From: Hyperthermus sp.
GTDB lineage: Archaea; Thermoproteota; Thermoprotei_A; Sulfolobales; Pyrodictiaceae
DNA: 45,468 nt
Direction: 5' to 3'
Assembly (NCBI GenBank): GCA_003978665.1
Contig: QNYQ01000026.1
Span: 1 to 45,468 of the forward strand
The translations under genes were made by a program, and so were the position numbers. The stretch's first letter is position 1. Each line of letters starts with the position of its first letter. Under the pieces are notes generated by a model. That model was not told the origin of the DNA. It saw only the letters and a program-made list of their open reading frames with translations, and did no database searches. Shown here piece after piece: positions 17,590-25,456 of this stretch.

Positions 17590-18477
17590 TTAGATGACTT
17601 CAATGACTTCTCTGGCAAGGGACTCGAATATCATGGAGACTTTATGGCTTGGGTCAGCCTCTACTATGGGGGTTCCCTTAACGTAAGCGTCTACGATATC
17701 TCTTGAATAGGGTATTTTTGCTTTGATCTCTGCGTGGTAGTCTCTAGCGATTTCGGTGATGCGGTTGATTATCTTCTCGGAGGAGGCTATTCCCCACTTG
17801 TTTATGGCGATCCACGCCTCTATTCCTAGCTCGTCAAGGATTCTTAGGATAGCCTCTAGGTCGTGGAGTCCTAGTGGTGTTGGCTCGGTAACGGCTATGG
17901 CTAGCTTAGCGCCCTCTAGAGCTATTGCCACATGGCTTGCTGTGCCAGCGCTAGTGTCCACGATCACAACGTCTTCTGCTAGCTTAGAGGCCCTTCGCCT
18001 GGCAGCTAAAACTACTGGTGGGGTATGCTCCTCTCCTTCGCGTAGCACTCCGGTTACTAGGTCGAAGCTACCAGTTTTCATGGATACTCTCGTATGGTAC
18101 GTGTAGCCTATGATTCTCTGACCCTCAATAATAGCCTTCTCTGGGCATACGAAGTAGCATGCTCTGCATCCACTACATAGCCTGGGGATGATGTATGGCG
18201 TTTTATCCCTGGTTAGCACCAGTGCTCCCGTGTCACACACTTCAGCGCAGGCACCGCACCTAGTGCACTTCCGGTAGTCTATGAATGGTAGCATTATCTT
18301 GACAGGCTCCTCATTCTCGAGCCCGGCCCTCAACAGTATATGGTCGTTGGGCGCCTCCACGTCAAGGTCTGCTAGCACCAGTTTTCTTTCGCGGGCAATA
18401 AGCACGGCAAGATTTGTTGCTACAGTACTCTTCCCCGTGCCCCCCTTGCCTCCGGTTACGGCGAGCTTAACCCTCAT
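17590..18477 (-). CDS. MinD/Mrp-family P-loop ATPase with inserted 2x[4Fe-4S] ferredoxin domain (second copy)
   Basis: LAVTGGKGGTGKSTVATNLAV, CTRCGACAEVC, CSGCRACYFVC and VIVDTSAGTASHVAIALEGAKLAIAVTEPTPLGLHDLE. Confidence 0.92.
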   Translation of the reverse strand: MRVKLAVTGGKGGTGKSTVATNLAVLIARERKLVLADLDVEAPNDHILLRAGLENEEPVKIMLPFIDYRKCTRCGACAEVCDTGALVLTRDKTPYIIPRLCSGCRACYFVCPEKAIIEGQRIIGYTYHTRVSMKTGSFDLVTGVLREGEEHTPPVVLAARRRASKLAEDVVIVDTSAGTASHVAIALEGAKLAIAVTEPTPLGLHDLEAILRILDELGIEAWIAINKWGIASSEKIINRITEIARDYHAEIKAKIPYSRDIVDAYVKGTPIVEADPSHKVSMIFESLAREVIEVI

Positions 18478-18918
18478 CTAGAACCCTCCCCTCTCTAGGA
18501 GGGGCTTGTAGCGTGGATCTCGGATAACCAGGCGGTTGAGTGATGCATCGTCAAGCCCTCTTACTTCCTCCATCACCTTCTCCAGTATCTCAGCATGCTT
18601 TCGCGGTATTTTCGGGGGCTCGTTGCAGACGTATTCGAGACACTTCTCTTCTTCATTAGGTCTTACACACTTTTCCTCTCCTCTCCTTGCAGCCTCTTTT
18701 ATGGATGCTATTTCGGGAATAGTGAAGCCGGCCTCGAAGCCCTCTATGCTAAACCTTACTATAGGCTCGCCAGACTCCTCCAACGCCCTCCAGTTGGCGA
18801 GGACGAGTATCCTGCTTATCCTGTATGGGTGTAGGCACTTATGCTTGTAGAGGAGGTAGGCTACAATGTCACGCAGAGATATCGTGGCTCTTCCACCCAT
18901 GTTAAAGGAGAGGATCAA
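18478..18918 (-). CDS. Hypothetical protein, possible Panacea/DUF4065-like fold
   Basis: LRDIVAYLLYKHKCLHPYRISRILVLANWRALEESGEPIVRFSIEGFEAGFTIPEI...LDDASLNRLVIRDPRYKPLL. The pattern recalls Panacea (DUF4065) proteins by eye only. The stop codon abuts the downstream ATG at 18477. The alternative ATG at 18900 fits a TATA near 18932-18940. Confidence 0.6.
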   Translation of the reverse strand: MILSFNMGGRATISLRDIVAYLLYKHKCLHPYRISRILVLANWRALEESGEPIVRFSIEGFEAGFTIPEIASIKEAARRGEEKCVRPNEEEKCLEYVCNEPPKIPRKHAEILEKVMEEVRGLDDASLNRLVIRDPRYKPLLERGGF

Positions 18919-18960
18919 GGGCCCCTAGAAGACTTATAAAAACATTACCGTTATGGACCC

Positions 18961-18984
18961 CGGCATCAACAATGATCCATGCCG
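18961..18984. repeat. Inverted repeat CGGCAT...ATGCCG
   Basis: CGGCAT (18961-18966) pairs perfectly with ATGCCG (18979-18984), 12-nt loop, in intergenic DNA. Confidence 0.5.
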
Positions 18985-19030
18985 AGCAGCCCGGGAGGCG
19001 TATAGCCCGGTGCACTCCTCGCCTGGAAGG

Positions 19031-19468
19031 TTAACAGTCGGGCAAGATCACTCTTACCCCCAGGCCTTCCGATTGTTCTACAAGCTTTCTGTCAAACGTG
19101 TAGAGCTTCTGCCCAAGCCTTGCGGCTAGAGCTACATAGAGAGAGTCGTAAACCGTCAGCCTATAAGTGGAGGCGATATGGAAGGCATCTATTAACAGTT
19201 TATCTATACTATGCACTCTGATCACCCGCTGCAGCTTCCCAAGCATAGATAACGCTTTCTCAGCGATATCCACGTCAATATCGTGTAGCAGTGTAAGATG
19301 CTTCCATACAGCGTTAGCAACCTCTCCAAACACTATGCACGGAACATGTGCCCCCTCCTCCCTGCTCACGGCTTCCCGGAACAAGCGGAGGGCTACACTG
19401 CTACAGTCTTCTCTAAGGACGAGCTTAACGAGGAATGATGCATCAAGCACGGCCAAGGCGTGGAGCAC
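19031..19468 (-). CDS. vapC: PIN-domain ribonuclease, VapC-type toxin
   Basis: LAVLDASFLVKLVL, GEVANAVWKHL, YRLTVYDSLYVALAARLGQKLYTFDRKL with the acidic residues expected of PIN domains. Confidence 0.88.
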   Translation of the reverse strand: MLHALAVLDASFLVKLVLREDCSSVALRLFREAVSREEGAHVPCIVFGEVANAVWKHLTLLHDIDVDIAEKALSMLGKLQRVIRVHSIDKLLIDAFHIASTYRLTVYDSLYVALAARLGQKLYTFDRKLVEQSEGLGVRVILPDC

Positions 19469-19481
19469 GCTCGGAGCCTTG

Positions 19482-19712
19482 CTACCTGTATACTGCCATG
19501 CTGTCCCGGTCCTCCCTTATTAGCCGGGTGCTATCGGATACCTTTCTCATTGACGAAAGTAGCTCCTCCAGTTCCCTCACAAGCCTTTCCGCCTCTAGCT
19601 GACGGATCCTCCTCTCAAGGAACAACCTAACCTCCTCAGATATATTGACTCTTAGCTCGTCAAGCCTCCTCTTCAACTCTCTTGGAACCCTTACATGTAT
19701 CACGACACTCAT
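19482..19712 (-). CDS. vapB: VapB-type antitoxin
   Basis: MSVVIHVRVPRELKRRLDELRVNISEEVRLFLERRIRQLEAERLVRELEELLSSM is RHH-like, located just upstream of vapC. Start moved to the internal ATG at 19712. Confidence 0.85.
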   Translation of the reverse strand: MSVVIHVRVPRELKRRLDELRVNISEEVRLFLERRIRQLEAERLVRELEELLSSMRKVSDSTRLIREDRDSMAVYR

Positions 19713-19976
19713 ATCACGGCCCCAACACACTGGGAGGAGACACACTACCCGTAAAATATTTCCCCTGCACCTCCGGGGATAAGCCAAGGCAGTCTCTGTG
19801 CCAGGGCAGCTACCCAACGCTCAGAGGCTTCAGCCGCGACCCCCACTAGTCTATGACCCGTAACGGTCCGCGCAGCCATCTAAAACACGGAACAACTTAA
19901 CACTCCTCCAGCACATCGCAGCCCCAGGGGCCGTAGATGGCAGGGCTGTCATCGTAGCCGGAGGTGTTCCCGGGCA

Positions 19977-20747
19977 TTGAGCCATCACGCACTACTAGTT
20001 GCGCGAGAGATCAAGGAAATGATAGGGGCCAAACCCTGCCTCCTAGCGATAGACGTGGATGGCACGCTTACCTCCAAGCGGGCTAGAGGAGAATTCCTGC
20101 TCGACTTCGCTGCGGCCAGCCTCATAGCGAAAGTCGAGGAGAAGGGTACCACGACAATGCTTGTAACCGGCAACTCCGCACCCGTTGCAGCAGGGCTTGC
20201 AAGATACCTTGGCAGCAGGGGACCGCAGGTTGCCGAGAACGGGTGCCTCGTCTTCTACAATGGGAGAATATGGAGCAGCTGCCGCTACACTGCTAGGCCA
20301 GCGGCCCGCATTGTTGAGAGAGAGCTAAGTGGACTACTTAACCCCAGCTGGCAGAATACCTGCAGGATCCACGACTACGCCTTCCTCGCGAGAAACCCCG
20401 CCACCGACCCATCATTATTGCTAGGCCATGTAGAAAAGGTTCTAGAAAGCCACGGTATTGAAGCCAAGCTCAGCAGCAGCGGCTACGCAATACACGTGAG
20501 ACCCCCCGACGCCAGCAAGGCTAATGGAGTAGCGTTAGCCGCCAGCCTACTCGGCGTAGATACCTCATGCATAGTAGCTGTCGGAGACTCAAGCATAGAC
20601 GTTGAAATGCGACCCTCAAGCGGCATACTAGCAGCCGTGGGCAACGCCGACCCAGCGCTAAAGAAGGAAGCCGATATAGTGCTTCCCGGAGAAAGCGGCA
20701 CATCACTAAGAATACTCCTCGAAGCCATACTGCACCTAGCCCACTAG
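19977..20747 (+). CDS. Archaeal phosphoglycolate phosphatase / SPP-like HAD phosphatase
   Basis: LLAIDVDGTLTSKRA HAD motif I, MLVTGNSAPVA, and CIVAVGDSSIDVEM...GILAAVGNADPALKKEADIV. Confidence 0.88.
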   Translation: MSHHALLVAREIKEMIGAKPCLLAIDVDGTLTSKRARGEFLLDFAAASLIAKVEEKGTTTMLVTGNSAPVAAGLARYLGSRGPQVAENGCLVFYNGRIWSSCRYTARPAARIVERELSGLLNPSWQNTCRIHDYAFLARNPATDPSLLLGHVEKVLESHGIEAKLSSSGYAIHVRPPDASKANGVALAASLLGVDTSCIVAVGDSSIDVEMRPSSGILAAVGNADPALKKEADIVLPGESGTSLRILLEAILHLAH

Positions 20748-20905
20748 CCCATAGCACCACGACGAGAAAAACACTTCCCTCCACACACCCCCCTTCAAGC
20801 AAAACAGGCTTCCTAGCCCTCTGCCCTCCAGCAATTACACCACAGCCCCATAGGAACATTAATATCGTTCCTCCAGCCGTCTAGGCTGGGGAGGGGGCGG
20901 GCCCT

Positions 20906-21472
20906 TTGCTAGCGCTACTAATCCTTCTAGCCGCCATCATCACCATAATGCTCCTCGCACTCACAGCCACCAAGAACCCCATACTACTCCTCATCCTAGT
21001 CCCCCTACTCACAGTAGTCTTAATGGCATGGAGCATGAGCGCTATCACGGCGAGGACAGAGTCCGTAGTGGTAACCATCACACCACAACAACCCCCCATG
21101 ACACCGCCATCTTTCCACAGGCACCATGTAGGGCTGAAGGCCTGCTGGGCCAGTATAGATGCAAGCCTAACCATAATAGACAACAATGTCGAAGCAAGGT
21201 ACAAAATAAGCGTCCCCAACCCATGCTACAGAATCCTCTCAGTCGCCTCCAAAAACGAGGAGAAAAACGGAGAACTACTCCTATACCTCGAACTCACAGG
21301 CACAAGCCCCCCAAGCAACACCTATTGCATACAAGTAGTACCTCCACCCCTAGAGCACATGGAGTTCATAGGGCTCACCCACCCAGTCAAAAAGATACAC
21401 CTACACATCAAGCTCCTAGACAAGCAGACAGGTAAGACTTGCAACGCAACAGCAACGATAACAGTCAAGTAA
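20906..21472 (+). CDS. Hypothetical membrane-anchored protein
   Basis: Two N-terminal hydrophobic segments (LALLILLAAIITIMLLALTA, ILLLILVPLLTVVLMAW) followed by a soluble beta-rich domain with several cysteines. Confidence 0.55.
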   Translation: MLALLILLAAIITIMLLALTATKNPILLLILVPLLTVVLMAWSMSAITARTESVVVTITPQQPPMTPPSFHRHHVGLKACWASIDASLTIIDNNVEARYKISVPNPCYRILSVASKNEEKNGELLLYLELTGTSPPSNTYCIQVVPPPLEHMEFIGLTHPVKKIHLHIKLLDKQTGKTCNATATITVK

Positions 21473-21962
21473 AACAACAAGGTTCCATCACCCTCCAACA
21501 ACGCCTACAGCCCCCTCATGCCCATAAGAAGCCAGGCCACACTATAAGGCCAGCATAACCGCCCAGAACCCATAGTACCACCCCCTAACCCCACACTCTC
21601 CGAGAACACAACATCCAACAAGGCAGCAAGCCTTCTCACAGTAGGCTACACGAAGACTCAATAAGGAGGAGAACGAGATGAACCAGGCGCTACAGCAAGC
21701 CCAGCGGATCCCCGAGGGACCGAAAGCAGGCCTATGAACCCGTCAACCAGCAGTAGACACAGTCTTCAGAAGAGACTCTCCCCCAAACCTCCCACACGAA
21801 TAAACAATGCAATGATTATGGTGCATCCAGGCTATAGAAGCAAAATAGACCTGGAGCTGAAACGGGCCAAAGAGAGCAGGAACCCCGTAAAATGGAGGGG
21901 AGAGCCCGGCTGTCTGGGGAGGAGAAGAGGCCAATAGACAACCGCCTACAGCGCCACGGGCA

Positions 21963-22556
21963 TCATCTCTGGCGGCCGGGGGCTAGCTTCCCCCATAGTC
22001 TCTGCAGGGCCTTCTCATGGCTCTGCGTCCACTTTCCCTCCCGCTCCAGCCTCGACCTCACCTGTTCCTTGACGATCTCGGCCAGCTCTGTTAACAGTAC
22101 CAGCATTTCGTATGCTGCTTCTCCACGGCCTCGGTACTTGCTGTACTCTAGGTCTGGGTCCGGGCCGTGGTACTGGTAGTCGTGGAGGTCCAATGCTACT
22201 GCGGTGTACGCGGGGAAGTCCAGGTAGCCGGCTTCCTTCAGCAGCCTCGCTAGGAACTTGAGCCTGCTGCTAGGCACCCGGGGCACTGCCTTCTCCAGCA
22301 GCCACCTCCTCTGCTCCTCGCCCCCAAGCCTCCCGGCTACCCTGTCACTCTCCAGCGCCAGCAGTGCCCCGGTCAGCGCCCTCCAAGCCTGGAAGGCCTT
22401 GCCCGCAGCATTCCGAGTATAACCCCTCTCTAGGAACTCGAGGGCGAGTACAGCCTCAAGCAAAGCCTCCAAGACACGGACAGAGGCGTAGCCCAGCAAA
22501 TCCCTCCCAGGCTTTGGCAGCGGCTGGTCGAGGGCTTCTGCGAGGCTTCCGGGCAA
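21963..22556 (-). CDS. PaREP1-family (HEPN-like) protein
   Basis: VRVLEALLEAVLALEFLERGYTRNAAGKAFQAWRALTGALLAL and ALDLHDYQYHGPDPDLEYSKYRGRGEAAYEMLVLLTELAEIV. Confidence 0.72.
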   Translation of the reverse strand: MPGSLAEALDQPLPKPGRDLLGYASVRVLEALLEAVLALEFLERGYTRNAAGKAFQAWRALTGALLALESDRVAGRLGGEEQRRWLLEKAVPRVPSSRLKFLARLLKEAGYLDFPAYTAVALDLHDYQYHGPDPDLEYSKYRGRGEAAYEMLVLLTELAEIVKEQVRSRLEREGKWTQSHEKALQRLWGKLAPGRQR

Positions 22557-22875
22557 GGGGCCCCTTACCCATTACTGGCTAGGCCTCTAGGAGCTCTTAT
22601 GCTTTCACTTCCACGCCGAGCCGGTAGGGCCCTACTCTAGCTGATACCGGGAGCTTTCGAGTCCTGCAGAGGAGGTTCCCTTGAATCTCCAGTCTTGTCG
22701 GCTGTTATGCCATGTTATGGTGATATAGGCTGTGGTGTTTGCGGGAAGTATATGTGCATTGGGCTAGCAAATAGATATCCCGTCTTCTTCTCTTCCCGGG
22801 TGATGGAGGGCTTCCGTTGTGCTCTAGCCATATATTGGGTGCTTCTCTGTTGTGGGCTGTGGAGTGTGTGGGTTT

Positions 22876-23409
22876 ATGGCGAGGAGGTCTAGGAGGAGGA
22901 GTGTTGCGATAATTATGGCTTCAGGGTTTATTGCGTTATTGTTCCTTGAGATTCTTGCCATCTTCTCTCCCGCACTGTCAGGTTTACTTGGCCGTGGTGG
23001 AAAGGAACACTATGTGCTCTACCTCTATGCTCCACGCGACCTCTCCTCCAACGCTGACAGTGTGGGACGGGCCCTTGCAGACTCCATGAGCGCCAGCTAC
23101 GTTGTACATCCCGTCAACGTTACCGGGGTCCCTGCCATAGCTCTTGTAGTTAAAGGCGACAAGGGCCCTCTCGTGCTGACCCTCATACCTCCCATATCCA
23201 ACTCTTCCATGGTTTCAGAGGTCAAGAGCTATGTCACTGACCTAGTCCGCTTCGCACACTCTAGGCTGATGGATAACGAGACCCTCCTCTACATTGGTGG
23301 CACACCCTATAGGCTGCCGCGTAACATGAGCTATGTAGAGGATCTAGCCAAGCTTATACTCTCTAGAATGGCAGCCAATATGTCTCCTCCCGGTGCAGGC
23401 GGGGGCTGA
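22876..23409 (+). CDS. Hypothetical protein with N-terminal TM/signal
   Basis: Likely start MARRSRRRSVAIIMASGFIALLFLEILAIF (internal ATG). It has an extracytoplasmic-looking domain and overlaps the following gene. Confidence 0.6.
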   Translation: MARRSRRRSVAIIMASGFIALLFLEILAIFSPALSGLLGRGGKEHYVLYLYAPRDLSSNADSVGRALADSMSASYVVHPVNVTGVPAIALVVKGDKGPLVLTLIPPISNSSMVSEVKSYVTDLVRFAHSRLMDNETLLYIGGTPYRLPRNMSYVEDLAKLILSRMAANMSPPGAGGG

Positions 23410-24517
23410 TGATGTTGTGGATGCTGCTATTATAGGTGGTGGCCCTGCCGGGCTTGCTGTAGCCAGCCATGTTAAGCACACCGACCTGGTAGTGTTGGAG
23501 GCCAGGAGAAAACTCGGCCACCCTCCCCACTGCACTGGCGTGGTAAGCCCCTCTACTGCTACAAGGCTCGATGCATGGGAGGTTGTTGAAGCCCAGTATA
23601 CCGTAGCGGTATTCCTTGATGGAGGGTTTAAGGAAGCCTGCAGGCTGGAGGACAAACCGGTCGCAGTTAAGCTTTCAAGGCCAGGGCTTGAAGAGCTTCT
23701 CGCAGCCAGGGTTGAAGATGCTGGTCACCGCGTGTACAGAGGTGTCAGGGTCCGTGGCGTTATAGACGGCAAGGGCGGCATACGAGTTGTAGCCGATGGC
23801 TGGAGGGGGTTTTTCGGCAGGGTTGTGGTAGCCACGGGAATAAACACCTATAACCCCACCATCCCCCTGCCGGTCTCCCAAGGCAGCTGTAATAGTATTG
23901 TGGGCGTGGAGGCTCGGGTAGTTTTCGAGGAGAGGGTGGGCGACGAGGAATTCTACACCATCCACGCCACGAGCCTCGCCCCAAGCTTCTTCGCCTGGAT
24001 AGCCCCCCTCTCCGGGGGCAGGGAAGCCGCTGTCGGCTTGGCGGGAGGAGTGCCTGGAAGCCTCTATGACAGGCTAAGGCTACTCCTCGCACTGGTCTCC
24101 CGTAGGCTTTCATGGATACGTGGGGTGAAAGACTATCGAGGCGGCGTCATAGCTAGAGGACCCCCCGCCCTAAAGGCTTCAAGAGGCCCCATCCTCTGGA
24201 TCGGCGATGTCCTCTGCGCCTCCAAGCCTTTCACTGGAGGAGGACTCTATGCCATAAGCGTGCTAGCCCCCCACGCAGCCAAGGCGCTGGATGCTGGCGA
24301 TGTTAACGGCTTAGAGGAGGTCTGGAAGAGTCTTAGGAGGGAGCTCATCCTCCAGCGCTCCGCAACCCGTGCTGCACTAGCCGCTAGACACCTCTTCCCC
24401 CGCCTCCTCAGCCTAGCCTGCTCTCCCGCCCGCCGAGGCCTTTGCAAGGTTAGGTTTGACGAGCATAGCAGCCTCCTACCATGCCTGCTCCTAGGGCTAG
24501 CATCCCGTGGAGACTAG
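23393..24517 (+). CDS. Geranylgeranyl reductase family FAD-dependent oxidoreductase
   Basis: DAAIIGGGPAGLAVASHV FAD motif, HCTGVVSPSTA, AWIAPLSGGREAAVGLAGG, and ILWIGDVLCASKPFTGGGLYAISVLAPHAAKAL. Confidence 0.88.
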   Translation: MQAGADDVVDAAIIGGGPAGLAVASHVKHTDLVVLEARRKLGHPPHCTGVVSPSTATRLDAWEVVEAQYTVAVFLDGGFKEACRLEDKPVAVKLSRPGLEELLAARVEDAGHRVYRGVRVRGVIDGKGGIRVVADGWRGFFGRVVVATGINTYNPTIPLPVSQGSCNSIVGVEARVVFEERVGDEEFYTIHATSLAPSFFAWIAPLSGGREAAVGLAGGVPGSLYDRLRLLLALVSRRLSWIRGVKDYRGGVIARGPPALKASRGPILWIGDVLCASKPFTGGGLYAISVLAPHAAKALDAGDVNGLEEVWKSLRRELILQRSATRAALAARHLFPRLLSLACSPARRGLCKVRFDEHSSLLPCLLLGLASRGD

Positions 24518-25456
24518 CCTGTCGAGGACTATGGGGACGGCAATAACTATGCCTATTGCGAGGTTAGTGTTGAAAGCCTCCGGTATCGCTGCAACCCCCC
24601 TCCTCCTAAGCAAGACGTGCTGGTAGGCCAGCAACAGAGCCGATAACACCACCCCCAGCGCAGCCATAAACCCTAGATTGTAGGCTACTACGCCCAAAGC
24701 TAAGAGTAATGCTGTAGAAGCATGCATTGCCAGGCTTATGTCCAGCGCCGCCCCAGCCCCGAGCCTTGCGGGTATACTTCCCACGCCATGCCTTCTATCA
24801 AACTCGACGTCCAGGATAGCATAGTACGTGTCGAAGCCTGCAACCCAGAGCGCCACAGCTACAACATAGATCCAGGGGATCCCCGCCAGCACTCTTGAGA
24901 CACTATCCTCGATCATCCCCAGTGACGCTACAGAACCCCCGAAGATCACAAGGCCCAGCACTAGGCCCAAATGGATATGAGGCAGCCAATGAATTCTTTT
25001 AGCATGAGGATAAGTCATTGCCAGGATCCAGGGAAGAGGGCTCAGCATCATAGTATACTTGTTGATCATTACAGCCGAGGCATAGTACAGCACGCTGCCA
25101 AGCAATACGAGAACCCATGCGTCACGAGGCTTGACAGCCCCCGTGACGAGAGGCCTCGACCTCGTCCGCGGGTTCAACGCGTCTATATCCATGTCGGCCA
25201 AGTTGTTATAGGCCATTGCAGCAGTCCTCAACCCCAGCACAGCTAAGCCTATGAGAACAGCCTCCCGCAGGCCTATGCACCCGCTGCACGCCAGGCATGC
25301 ACCAGCATAAGCATAGGGGAGGCTGAACAAAGTATGCTCGATACGCACCAGCCTAGCCAGCGCCCTAACCCTACCCCTACCCGTCCTCCCAGGATCCCAG
25401 GAGGCCTGGCGCGTGAGAGACAAGGAGTAATCAGCTCCCCCCAAGCCCCATCTCAT
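24497..25456 (-). CDS. UbiA-family polyprenyltransferase
   Basis: RIEHTLFSLPYAYAGACLA, AMAYNNLADMDIDALNPRTRSRPLVTGAV, and FDTYYAILDVEFDRRHGVGSIPARLG. Confidence 0.92.
   Translation of the reverse strand: MRWGLGGADYSLSLTRQASWDPGRTGRGRVRALARLVRIEHTLFSLPYAYAGACLACSGCIGLREAVLIGLAVLGLRTAAMAYNNLADMDIDALNPRTRSRPLVTGAVKPRDAWVLVLLGSVLYYASAVMINKYTMMLSPLPWILAMTYPHAKRIHWLPHIHLGLVLGLVIFGGSVASLGMIEDSVSRVLAGIPWIYVVAVALWVAGFDTYYAILDVEFDRRHGVGSIPARLGAGAALDISLAMHASTALLLALGVVAYNLGFMAALGVVLSALLLAYQHVLLRRRGVAAIPEAFNTNLAIGIVIAVPIVLDRLVSTGC

Noticed and set aside
18989-19030. Complete tRNA gene
   Set aside because: Lacks U8, a pairing 3' anticodon strand and a T-arm; kept only as a tRNA-half-like observation.
21734-21937. 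67 aa ORF as a TnpB/transposase remnant
   Set aside because: The basic C-terminal look suggested a decayed transposase tail but there is no catalytic motif or terminal repeat to support it.
22600-22680. tRNA-like stretch GCCGAGCCGGTAGGG...GCTTTCGAGTCCTGC
   Set aside because: Contains TTCGAGTC but the flanking T-stem does not pair and no cloverleaf can be drawn.
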